DNA of 64,000 nt from Apostichopus parvimensis (lineage: Eukaryota > Echinodermata > Holothuroidea > Aspidochirotida > Stichopodidae): NCBI GenBank assembly GCA_000934455.1, contig KN882586.1:104796-168795 (forward strand), given 5' to 3'. Positions 22,540 to 33,235 of this stretch are shown here, piece after piece. The position numbers and the translations under genes were made by a program. Position 1 is the stretch's first letter. Each line of letters opens with the position of its first letter. The notes under the pieces were generated by a model that ran no database searches, had not been told where the DNA came from, and saw only the letters and a program-made list of their open reading frames with translations.

Positions 22540-24376
22540 CAGTGGCGTAGCCAGGATTTTTCGAGCAGGGGGGCACTGGGGGGTCACAAACTTTCCCTGG
22601 GGGGTCAAAAATTTCCCTAGCAAAAAGTTCCGCGAAGAGTGGTCATCCCTCTTTGGCAGTTACAAAAATGCTTTTCTCAGAAAACATTTCTGACAGTTCA
22701 TATTTCGAGAACATGAGATCACAATATATAATCAGTTTCAGTGTACATCAAACGGCCCATTTCCTGCAATCGGGGGCCTGTAGGGGCCATAGAGTTTTTG
22801 TACTCTATGTGCCGTGACCGCAATGACGTCACCCCTCCTCTCCCCACTTCTTCGAGAATCGAACCTGCTGACGTTCATGTGCAAAATTCGTCGTTAGCAC
22901 TTCAATTCCCTCTGAAGAGACAATACCTTTTAACAAATTACCAATGGTTTTAATGTTTTGTTCATTCTCTTTCACATGAGAGTAGTTATTTCCTAATCAG
23001 ACAGGATGAATATTTGCTACATATCTCCGAAAGTCTGAACATCCTTTTTATTTCTTTGTTTGGATTCTCCTGTTTTACATGTGTTAACAAACTACGCATG
23101 AAGCTAAGTGTTAAAACTGTTTAAAAGCAAACCTAACTGCTTTATATTTGTACTAGTTACCACACCCTGGAGGACTTGTCGATGTCAGTGATAAATCTAC
23201 CAAGCTGAACACTGTTCAGATCAGATGAGAGCTATTCTCCTGTTATTGTGCCCGTTCGCAAATTTGTCCACGAACAAGTCCAGATCTAACTTCTCAACAC
23301 GGTGACTCTCTATTGAAAGTACTGCCAGATTGCTGAACCGGCTGTTTGCCATGGAATTCCTGACGAGAGTTTTGATGAGTTTTAGAGTCGAAAAACTCCT
23401 TTCGCATGCGGCGGATGTTACTGGTAGAACCAATGCAATTTTGGCAAGTCTGTAGAGCTCCCGGAAGGCCTCCTCAAATGGTTTTAAGGAGTTGGCGAAC
23501 TCTAACAATCAATGAGGTGGTTCTTGCCCTTCCTTTTCACGGCGTTGTAATAAACGTTTTACTGAGTGCAGTTCATGCAGTAGGTCTTCTCTGTTGGCAT
23601 TGTAGGCTGTGGCGAATCCTTCCATGGTTTCATATTCCCAAAAATTCGGGCTCTGGGGATGGAATGAAGGCAAAGATCGCATTATATTACATGCATCTTT
23701 GTTGAAACGCCGATTCATCTCGGAAATGATGCGATCCAATACAGGATACACAAAATTCACTCGGATTCGATCCTTCACATCTGTACCCATCGTATCAGAG
23801 TCACCGTCAGCTGATCGCCCCAAATTTCCGACAGACTCCAACATGACGGAATCCCTGAAGTGCTCAGGTAGCCTACGTTTCCTTTTCCTCTGTGTTGGAT
23901 CGGCCATAGCAATGCCGAAGCCCTGCTCCTCAACTCTGTTTTCTATCCTTCCCCAAAGTATGTCGAACGATACTGGGTTGTTACGCAGGTCCTCTAGAAG
24001 TGAAATAAGTGTCTCCGTTAGTTCGACTGCCTTTGCCAGGTCCAAATCACTAGACTGTAGCATGTTTGACAATTGACTCGTCTTGGTGAGAATGTCAGAG
24101 AATACAACAAGCTTCATTACAAAGTTTGCATCTAACTGCGCCAGGAGTCCCTTAGCTTCAACTGCTCGGTCAGCATTGTCCTCGTTCCCTATTTCTTCCA
24201 GGAGTCGTACTACTACTGGAAACCTATCTTTCATCAATCTAGAAGCATCTACTCGGCAGGCCCAGCGTGTGTCACAGAGCTGCTTTAGTTCTCGCTTTCT
24301 CCTCTGGGGGGCACCGGGGGTCACGGCTTTGTCGTGGGGGGGGCACGTGCCCCCCCCCCCCGTAGCTACGCCACTG
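22540..24376 (-). mobile_element. hAT element with CAGTGGCGTAGC termini and 8-bp duplication
   Basis: Termini are CAGTGGCGTAGC and GCTACGCCACTG with G-runs just inside, a well-known hAT end. CCTATACG is found exactly on both sides (22532-22539 and 24377-24384), an intact 8-bp target duplication, so both ends and the insertion point are secure. At 1837 bp it is shorter than an autonomous copy: it carries only the C-terminal part of a transposase on the minus strand. Confidence 0.92.
23221..24345 (-). pseudogene. ZMYM1-like hAT transposase, C-terminal part with one stop
   Basis: Read on the minus strand, the frame enters just inside the element end and runs R-E-L-K-Q-L-C-D-T-R-W-A-C-R, the standard tract following the first DDE aspartate region of hAT transposases of the ZMYM1 / TTF-type group. 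It ends with the hAT dimerisation block A-C-E-R-S-F-S-T-L-K-L-I-K-T-L-V-R-N. One TGA (23509-23511) interrupts it between P-P-H and L-L-E-F-A-N; otherwise it is open for about 370 codons. The N-terminal zinc-finger and the first catalytic residue are missing, so the copy cannot be autonomous. A single stop, together with the perfect target duplication, suggests a fairly young insertion. Confidence 0.85.
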
Positions 24377-24677
24377 CCTATACGTACTGTATGTGGCAAG
24401 GCCTAACGTTATCATATTGGAGTGCAAACACATGATATCGTATACTGCAAACTTCACTATATCTACACAGGGGAAAGTAACTGTTGCAAGTAATTGTTGT
24501 TAAACAACATACTCCGTGTTCATTGAGCAGTACAGGTGCAAGAATATTCATAGACAATGGATGGAGACTATTAACCAATCAAATCACAGGAATTTTGGAA
24601 AGCATCATTGTCTATTGTTAGCATGAAAATCTCCGTAATGGGGTGTTGTTAACCCTGTACCTTGCGGTTGATTGTTA

Positions 24678-24736
24678 NNNNNNNNNNNNNNNNNNNNNNN
24701 NNNNNNNNNNNNNNNNNNNNNNNNNNNNNNNNNNNN
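24678..24736. other. Assembly gap (N run)
   Basis: Fifty-nine unknown bases. Confidence 1.
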
Positions 24737-25224
24737 AAAATGTGTTTTGTTGTTTTCCGTTGACCTAGTTGTGAGTGTGTATACTTGGGGTTTGTTTCTC
24801 AAAAAGTCCCAGACGCAGAATCCTGCGTTCGTAACAATGCTGAATATTGTAATCGTTTTGAAAGGTTCAAGTTACCTAAAAGATACAAGAAAAATGCGAT
24901 CTGCGAGCCGCGATTAGTACCACACACAGGCCAGGGAAGAGTTGCTTTTTAGAATATATACAGTATGTGTCAGTCGATGTTGTGTAACAAGCTTTCGTAC
25001 TGTAATTGAAACGAGTCTGTTCTTAAACTACTCGTAAGTTGGGCAAAACTTTCAGTTCATATATTAATACAATAAATATGTTGTACGAGTCCGCCCATGT
25101 TGTTTCAATTCGGTCACAGAAGGTTGTTCAAAAGCATTTTTTTTCATGGAAATTTGTGTACATGAATTTATGCCTTGTCCCAACCCTCAGTCTGAATCAA
25201 TACAATCAGCTCTTTTTGACACTC

Positions 25225-25898
25225 TTACAAACAAGCCTTTATCTGGATAAAATTCTCAACAAGACCAACATTCTTCAACTCACTCATCAATTGCACGAGA
25301 TGCTTCATGCATTCAGCATCTGGTGATTTAACATTGGACATCTTACACATAACGGTTTCCACGTTCTTTACAATATCCTATTAGGATGGCTCAGTCTCTG
25401 TCAACGAAGGACACAAAAGCACCTGTGTCTTCAAATAGGGTAAGGACCCCTCCAGTGTTAGATGAAGAAAATGGTGTTCTTTTGGCCATGCAACAAAGAT
25501 GTACTTGTTGTACCATTGTATTCTTTCACAGCCTTCAATCCCTGATGGTCCACTATCTTCCTCTCCGTCCATTTCACCCCAGAATTCTTCGGCATCTTCT
25601 ATGTTCAACACATCGCTGTCATAATCAATATGATCATCTGGTTTCATATTGAAGGATGTTCCATCAGTGTTGTACCACCTTTCACAATCAAAGTATACCT
25701 CTGTGTTGTATATATTTTCACCAGAATGATAAACACTCCATTCACCTACTTCGCTTGTTGACTTCTTAACATGAACAACATACACCTCCAGTTTCCTTTT
25801 ATCTTCAAGAAATTCATTTGCAGCTATCAGCGACTTTGCAACCAGATTTACTCCCCCTTTTCGACAGGGTTTGTGAGGTGTACGTGTGATGAGCATAA
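25225..25898 (-). pseudogene. Uncharacterised 2OG-Fe(II)-oxygenase-like family, C-terminal fragment
   Basis: Two minus-strand exons: 25898-25423 (acceptor TTTCTTAG) and 25377 to about 25225. The first runs R-T-P-H-K-P-C-R-K-G-G-V-N-L-V-A-K-S-L, then an acidic tract and a G-I-E-G-C-E-x6-Y-N-K-Y-I-F-V-A-W-P-K-E-H block. I recall this G-x-E-G...W-P arrangement from the region following the oxygenase core in a large unnamed family of fungal and invertebrate proteins; the function is unproved. The second exon gives L-V-Q-L-M-S-E-L-K-N-V-G-L-V, a helix also expected there. It then meets TAA at 25225-25227, with matching sequence (L-I-Q-T-E-G-W) continuing past it, so either a donor lies at 25228 or the copy is broken. 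No upstream catalytic H-x-D exon was found. Confidence 0.4.
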
Positions 25899-26009
25899 CT
25901 AAGAAATTTAATATATGACTGTCATGACATTTCTGGAACCAATAGGTTTTGCTGTATAGCCAACAATCAATCAGCTGATAAAACATCAACTATCCTGAAA
26001 TAATCATTG

Positions 26010-26200
26010 TGAGTCTTTAATCCCTGAAAATTGCACATTTTTCCTTGATGCTATTTGAGAATTTTCAAAGGGCCACATTCCACAATCAAAATGAGATGTA
26101 CTGATATTTATCCAGTCTACTGGACAATATAAGTTATAATAACAATAAGGTTATGCGTATTTCTCAGAAATGAGCTTCCAAAAAATGGCAAAAATTATTG
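26010..26200 (+). repeat. Interspersed repeat, copy matching 29872-30046
   Basis: Shares in order TAATCCCTGAAAAT, ACATTTTTC, ATTTTCAAAGG, GCCACATTCCAC, CCAGTCTACTGGA and CAGAAATGAGCTT with 29872-30046 in the same orientation. The two copies flank the tnp2-like transposase exon. Confidence 0.7.
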
Positions 26201-26581
26201 AAAATTCTACTAGTGAGGAGACCAAATTTTTTTCAGCCTTCAAAATGGGTGCATTAGCCATTATCTAATAACTGATTGACATATATGGATCTGAAAATTA
26301 TGCACTTGTCAATTGTCTGGGCAAAATGAGAAAGTTGGTCTTTTGAAATGTGTCTAATTTTTGAGTAAATGTTTGTGAGGCTTCTTTAATGGATAACTAA
26401 TCCTGTGATTACCACCTGGGTTGGTGCTACAATGGGTTTAGGGGTTATAGACAGGTCTTTAATAGTTTGGACACTGAAAGTTTAGATTTGTGTGCCCTGG
26501 AGGGTTCAAAATGTTTTGTTGCATTGTAATTGCATCACTGGGCACTGAAATTTCATATCAGGTTTTTCATTCTTACAGGAG

Positions 26582-28513
26582 ATGGATGGTCTAACCACTT
26601 ACTCTGAGAGAACAAAGAAGCGGAAAATACGGAAATTAGTGGACGAACATTTAGTTAACTTTGAGAATGCAAGTTCTGGGGATGTTTCAGAAAGCATGGT
26701 TGAATCTCCAATTACTGAACATTCACAGTATGGTCGGACTAGCAGTGCAACTGCATCACCACCCTCACCTAATAGTAATAGTAGTTCATCATTCTCAAAT
26801 GTTAGAACTAGGAATCCTTCACACCCTAGTTCTTCGGAAGATGAATCTGAATTACCAGAAGACTGCAATGATGATTTCGAAACTATAGATTTTCAAAGTG
26901 ATGGACTCAGCTCAAGATCTCACAGCGAGTCTGAAAACTTGAATTTGAGAGAACAGTTGGCTGCATGGGCATGCAATTTCAATATTTCCCATGCAGCTGT
27001 GTCGGCATTACTGAAAATTTTAATTCTTGCCCATCTGAATCTTCCGAGTGATCCCAGATCTCTTCTGAGCACCCCAAGTCCAATGGAGATGCACATTAAG
27101 AATATTGCTGGTGGCTCCTACCTACATATTCGCATTGTTACATCAATAACAGCAACATTAACTCAGTTCGCCAAGGATTTTCACTCAGACACAGTAACAA
27201 TTAACAATGATGGGGTTCCTCTCTTCAGGAGCTCAAATGTTGCACTGTGGCCGATTCTTGGGAAGATTAAAGAAATCGCAAACTGTGTCCCTTTTGTCAT
27301 CGGTTTATTTTCAGGTAAAACGAAACCTGGTTCTGTCAATGAGTTTATGACAGATTTTGTTGATGAGATGTCAAAAGTTGAAGTTCATGGAATCATATTC
27401 AATTCAAAGCATTTCCAGGTTTCTCTAGATTCTGTTATACGTCATGCACCTGCAAAATCGAATGACATTTCCTGAGTGTGAAGCTGGAAAGAAGACAGAC
27501 TCTTCTTTCAGAGAGATGACAGATGAAGATCATCATATCCAACAATCTTCCTTATGTGATCTCAAGTTGGATTTAGTTTCAAGCTTTCCTCTTGACTACA
27601 TTCGATTATCAGGGAATGTTATCAATACCATTTCACAGCGCCTCACAAGTTTTCGGAGTTATTTGCCGAGAGAATTTTCGAGGAAACTAAGATCTTTATT
27701 GGAAATTAAGCAATGGAAGGCCACTGAATTTCGTCAGTTCCTCATTTATACAGGTCCTGTTGTATTACGTGGACATTTGGAGAAAAATCTGTACCAGAAC
27801 TTTATGGCACTCTCCGTATCCATCAATTTACTTCTGAATTCTTCTCTGTACAGTTTGCATCTTCATTATATTGAGAAACTTCTCATCATTTTTGTCAAAA
27901 ACTTTGCGGTGTTGTATGGCGATGCATTTGTAGGATACAATGCTCACAGTTTGATACATATAGTGGACGACGCTCGTAAATTTGGCCCACTTGACTCGGT
28001 TTCAGCTTTCAGGTATGAAAATTATTTAGGACAGTTGAAAAAGATGGTGAGAAGACCACAGAATCCATTGTCTCAAATTTTTCGTCGCTTGAGAGAGAAA
28101 GAGCAGAACATTTTTGTGGGGAATGTGAAAGAAAAAGTTTGTTCAAGAAAATGCATCAAGGAGGTCCGCTTCCTGCTGGTTTCCATTTGTTTACACAATA
28201 TAAGCAATGTATTGGAGAAAAGTTGTTTATTTCTTGTCATAGAGGCGACAACTTTTTTGGTAATGATGAAGACATCTTTCTCATCAGGAACATTCTGCAT
28301 TCAAGGGAGCGCGGAACCCTTGCTGTAGTTGAAAAATTTCGCACAAAGACACAGTTTTATACCAGCCCTCTAAATTCATCATTGTTGAACACTTTTGTTG
28401 TGAGTCGGCCCGAAGGACAATTTTCAGTCATCAACATCTCTGAACTATCCAGGAAATTTGTTCTTCTTCCATTCAAAGATGACTTTGTGGCCGTTCAACA
28501 ACTCCATTCATGA
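26582..28513 (+). pseudogene. tnp2-like (CACTA/EnSpm-related) transposase, copy 1
   Basis: The exon begins after acceptor TCTTACAG (26571-26578) with ATG at 26582. An acidic, serine-rich N-terminus is followed by W-A-C-N-F-N-I-S-H-A-A-V-S-A-L-L, then I-N-N-D-G-V-P-L-F-R-S-S and W-P-I-L-G-K, P-F-V-I-G-L-F-S-G-K-T-K-P, H-A-P-A-K-S, F-P-L-D-Y-I-R-L, K-A-T-E-F-R-Q-F-L-I-Y-T-G-P-V-V-L, Y-N-A-H-S-L-I-H-I, F-G-P-L-D-S-V-S-A-F and G-Q-L-K-K-M-V-R-R-P. This order is that of the large animal family related to plant Transposase_21/tnp2 proteins, with an RNase-H-like fold. Three defects are visible: a deletion near 27465 removing the G-H-S-G-Y-x-G-C-x-x-C block and changing frame, a shorter loss after D-Y-I-R-L (about 27605), and a frame change near 28190. 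The second copy lies at 55722-57731. Confidence 0.7.
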
Positions 28514-29204
28514 ATATATACTAGTAGTCCATCATGTGAGTTGGGCTGTCATTTCCAAAAATTGATCCCCTCTAAGGCTTGAATATAATTTCTGATAGAT
28601 TGAAATTGAATCGTCCTTATAGGGCTTATACTGTACATGCGCCACATGTTTAGAATTGTTGTGAATAACATAGGTATTCTGACTAGATTAATTCGTGATT
28701 CGTGTTTAATTCGTCAATTAGGGGCCGGGCTTGGAGTGTATATCTAGTAGATCCTCAGGAAGAGTGGCTTCCAATTGTAGGGTTCACTGAACTCCCTTGG
28801 GATGTCCAATTCTATTCAGTAAAGGGTAGCTTGTCCATAGAGAGTCAAGACCACCACTTGGCTCAGTTGGCTGTTTTAAGCGAGATGTCCGGGATTTGAT
28901 TTTGGGTGTAGCTGAGCTGCTTTTAATTTTTCACTGCATCCTTAATTCCTGATCTCCAAACCTACAGGAAATTGTCTATTGTACATTTGTACTGTCATGG
29001 ATTAATTTGTATCAGCATAGTACTATTCCCATTTGCACCATACACAGGGATAGTTCTTCAATCACACATCACATGTTTGTCACCTGACACTTGAAGATGC
29101 CGTTTGTTATTTTCTGTGATCCATGTTTCATTCACAATTAAACTGCTGTGTGTAATGCATAAGTTTGTCAATTGCATGCCCCACCCCCTGTACCACCTGC
29201 AAGG

Positions 29205-29395
29205 TCCGTCATTGTTGAGTCAATGACAAATTACAAGTGACTCACATATGCGTCACTTCACCTCCATTGTTTGTCATCGAGGTGACTCTTGTGTGCGTCA
29301 TTTCATCGTGTCAGTCAATGAAGTGACTGTGGTGTGTGTCAATTTACATGAATTGTATGGCTCACATCGGTCAATGGGGACCAATTGCCAGCATT
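29205..29395. repeat. Short patch of GTCAATGAC / GTGACTCAC words
   Basis: GTCATTG, GTCAATGAC, AGTGACTCAC, GTCACTTCA and GAGGTGACTC recur on both strands over about 150 bases. Weak and degenerate, but similar in style to the other palindrome-based regions. Confidence 0.35.
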
Positions 29396-29871
29396 CAAAT
29401 TTCAAATCAAGCTGATTTAAATCATGATTACATATATCAAAGGTAAAACTAGCTTGGCAGTTAGTGAGTCTAGCCATTTTGGTGCTGTTACTATTATCCT
29501 AATGATTGATGAAATGGAAGTATTTGTACAGTAGTGGGTAGTGGCCTAGATGCATTAGGCTGATCAGGCTAGACTGATCATATTACATGACATTGTGCAA
29601 CACTTACATGGCATTGCACAATCATTTCAATTGTTATGGGAAACTGCACTCATTTTGATGATTTTTGTGTTAAGGAAAAAGGCCTTCCAATTTTATTTAC
29701 ACAAAAGAAAACACTTTGGCTATAAAGGAAAATAGGTCTTCTGCCACCTGTTCCCTAATCATTATTGACCTTCAAAAGCCCCAAATGTGTCAGCAAAGAG
29801 TGCAGAATAGCATTTTTAAAGAACCATAACTCTCAAAATGCTTATGACATTTCTGAAATTAATAACCCATT

Positions 29872-30233
29872 GTGAGCTATTAATCCCTGAAAATGGGACA
29901 TTTTTCACTGAAGATCATGAAAATTGGCATTTTCAAAGGGGCCACATTCCACGTACAGTATAAGATCGAAATCAGTTATTCTTTCCAGTCTACTGGATAA
30001 TTTTAATTTCCCAGAAATGAGCTTAAAAAATGGCGAAAATGGCAAATAGTCACTTTTTCTTAATTTATCGGAAATTGAAAGTGTGATAATTCAATAACTA
30101 TATAACTTTTGAGCTGAAATTTTCAGGATTTATTGTTTTCTCGTATTGATGTACAAAGTAACTGCGCAAGCATAATAATTTTCAGGAGTGGTCGAGCAAC
30201 AGCCGCCTAAAGATTTGACATGGATTGACCCCA
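29872..30233 (-). repeat. Interspersed repeat ending ATTTGACATGGATTGACCCC
   Basis: The left half matches 26010-26200 in order; the right edge word is the complement of the edge at 13520, and CTGAAATTTTCAG matches the copy ending at 22534. It lies just upstream of the first exon of the F-V-V-V-E-F gene. No coding capacity. Confidence 0.5.
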
Positions 30234-31895
30234 CTAACTGTAAAAATTCCAACCCTAAACCACTAGTACATTGTATGTACTATCTCACTTTTTTCTATTC
30301 ACAGATCATGGCAAATTTCGTAGTAGTTGAATTTACGTCATCGAGGTCCGTTGCTGTAATACCGACAAATTGGCTTTGTTCCGCAGAAGAGGATGAATGT
30401 TTCTGGCCTTCCTTACAGAAATCTTCTAATGTCAATCGGCTGGTCAGGGCAAGAGAAAGTCCACAAGGTTCTTGGACACGCTACACTATCCGGATTGTGT
30501 TGAACCTGTGGTAAAGTAACTCTGTGCAAATGTATTTGACAGCTGGATGAAACCATGCATGGTTAAAACCACTAGCATTGTACTGTAACTCAGACCACCT
30601 ACCTGAATACTTTAGGCTAGGAATTTCGACGGTTTTCGACGATTTCAAATGACAATATACGACTTATTTGCCGTATCTTTCCTCCAAAATGTGCAAAGAT
30701 CACCGGAAAACCCTAAAATGCATGATTGGGTGATGCCATTTATTATGTATGTTTTTCAACCCCCAAACACGTAAAATTGTTATTAAAACATAGTGATGGT
30801 TAATCTATTCACAATTGTTTTCTTTGTCAGCTTTACTGACATCACAGCATCCACAATTCACAATATTTTCAGAACAAGGACTCTTCTAGCTTTGTAACCA
30901 TATTTAATTTTCACCATGGTTTGTACCTGGTGTGAATATTAGAGTAAATTGGTGCATGAAAGTTTTCCATGGCAATTTGGCATTGAGATATATATAGTTC
31001 ATAAATGCATGTATAAATTAGTGTATCGGCTACAGGCCAGGTAAATTAATAAGTTTGTTTCTGGTATCCCTTGCGTTCCTAAAAATTGTACACATCTATT
31101 TTTTATGGTTTATGGCTACGCACATGTGGATCAGTGTATTGACTGTCACAGCATTTTCACACCTATGGGGACTGACAACTGGCTCTGAGCTTATGCTCCT
31201 TAATATACTCATTATGAACTCATGAAGTTTTCTACATGTCCATAGGCCTTTTAACAAAATGTGATTTTTTTTTTTTTACAAGGCAACAGTACCAACACCT
31301 TGCTTTGTTTTATATTCCGTCATTTGAACATCACAGCTTCAATTTGTATAAAAAATAATGTCTTTATCAGATGAGTGAGGGCCTTCATGCTCGATGGAAA
31401 GTCGACTTGACAAGAACAACAAGAAAATTCTGGATTCACGATTAATAGTACCGAAATGGTCCAATGAGACCACACTAAAAGTTGGTCTGGAATAAAAATG
31501 AAAAGGCCCTCGCGATGGATTTTTTCAGAAGTCATTGATGAGAATCAACTTTTTAACTGGCTTAAAGTATGGTATCTACATTTCCGCATTCAGCCCATAG
31601 TCATGATTATTGAAGGATCCCTATTTGTTATGTTTCAGGTACATATGATCGTGCTGTAGTAAAGCTGTCAATGGCAGAAGACACTTCAGATTTACAAACC
31701 GATGTCGAGGAACCAGCAAGTAGGAAAAAAAGGTAACATTTTACTGTAGCTAAATGAGTTGTCATTCATCGGGCTGTCTGAAAAAATACAGTATTCCTTC
31801 CCCAACTGGCAGCAGTTGAAGTTTTCATATAAGCCCTCTTCCCGTTCCCGTCAGGAATAATTAATTTCACAACGCACTTGGTTCTAAGGGAAGCA

Positions 31896-32445
31896 GATTG
31901 AAAAGAAAAATCCAACACTCAATAAAAGCTACATATGATCAATATTTCCACTGTCAGTAGCTGCAAACCTCACATGAATCCGTTATGCAGTTTTGGAGAT
32001 ATCTCCCTTTGTATAGTTATCAAATTACAGAATAAACACTGTTTAGCATCAGCTCTATGACGTCACGGTTCAACTTTTGTCAACAATAGCTTATGGTATT
32101 CATTGTATTTAAAATTACTTCCACTTATGCATTTTTGAAGTTAGCAATTCAGTCAACAAAGAAAAAAAACATTTAAAAATATAATGAACATTTGGGTATT
32201 TAAATTTTTATGTGAAGAGCAGTTACATTGTAATTACTTACTTACATAAGAGATTTCGGCCAAAGTTTAACTATATGACCAATGTGGTCATGTGCACAAA
32301 TGGAGCGGACATTTCTAGAGACTTCGAAAATCAATATCTCAATAACCGGCGATGTGATTCCAATAGGAGTTGCACTGTTGAGTTTGGTATTCTCTCCACT
32401 TATTTTCCAGAAGCTTTATTCAGTGTTGGACTATTCTTTCAATCG
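31896..32445. mobile_element. Fold-back MITE, diverged arms
   Basis: The left arm begins GATTGAAAAGAAAAATCCAA and the right end is the inverted, diverged copy (CGATTGAAAGAATAGTCCAA read on the minus strand). The arms share AACACTCAATAAA / AACACTGAATAAA and GAGATAT words over about 110 bases. No clear target duplication. TGACGTCA (a CRE) lies near 32057. It sits in an intron of the companion gene. Confidence 0.55.
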
Positions 32446-32854
32446 AATCGCCTTCGAATACAACCAAGTGTCTATCGGACATGGAACATGAATGGGCTAT
32501 TGAGTGTACAAAACCATGACACTGAGATGGGTATTGCTATCAAGCACAATTGTCAGAGTGGAAACCTGGGGAGTAGTGGATGACTTACCTACTACACTTC
32601 CAAACCATTTGTACTTTTGCATGTGTGAGGGAAACAGTTGATCATAGAATCCGCATTACAGTGGAAATTGATACCCAAAAATCGAAAAGAATCTGTTGTT
32701 TATTGAGATTATACTTGTGGAATAAATGACACAAAATATCTGGTTAAAACATGATATGCACGAGGCCACAAAGTCCAGTATCGAGCAGGATAGGAAATAG
32801 ATGAGGGCTGAGGGCGATTAGCCCCTTAAACCCTTAAACCTGCAAAATAGCCCC

Positions 32855-33235
32855 ATAGGCGCCGGAAGCATGGGGGCCGTGGCCCCCTCAACTTTTTGAA
32901 AGTGGGTAATTGGCCCCCAACATTTTGGCAAGAACAAAAGTATTGCTCACTCATAAAATAAAATGATCATTTTTAATGTTCGATTTTATTAAAATACAAA
33001 ACAATGTCATTTTGCATCAATAAACTGAGCCTCGGAGACAAATATAAACATCACACGTGTCATAAATTTGTTCCAAATCAGTTAATTTCCGGGAGCTTCT
33101 GGGGCTCCGCCCCCTGGACCCCACCGGGGCTTCGCCGCTGGACACCCCGGCCACTGGTGCCCTTAGGCGAGCCCCTGGACCCCACACCTAATTTGGTTGG
33201 CCCCACCAACATTACAAACGTTCCGGCGCGGTTGA
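32855..33235. mobile_element. Small hAT-like MITE with GGCGCCGGAA termini
   Basis: The left end is ATAGGCGCCGGAAG and the right end is CGTTCCGGCGCGGTTGA; the CGCCGGAA/TTCCGGCG core is an inverted repeat. Both ends are followed inward by GGGGGCC / GGCCCC runs. ATAGCCCC (32847-32854) and ATAGCCCT (33236-33243) flank it, an 8-bp duplication with one mismatch. About 381 bases with no coding capacity. Confidence 0.6.

Larger units (their letters stand above)
28514..30304. other. Intergenic stretch between transposase and companion gene
   Basis: No supported exon. It holds a GTGACTCAC/GTCAATGAC-rich patch at 29205-29360 and an interspersed repeat at 29872-30233, listed separately. Confidence 0.4.

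Noticed and set aside
23406-24406. Plus-strand frames over the hAT transposase
   Set aside because: They are complements of the minus-strand transposase coding sequence.
24605-24917. Frames across the N run
   Set aside because: They contain unknown residues from an assembly gap.
25386-25652. Plus-strand frame opposite the 2OG-like fragment
   Set aside because: Complement of a better supported minus-strand exon.
31320-31535. Short minus-strand frame in a companion-gene intron
   Set aside because: No splice borders or family resemblance.
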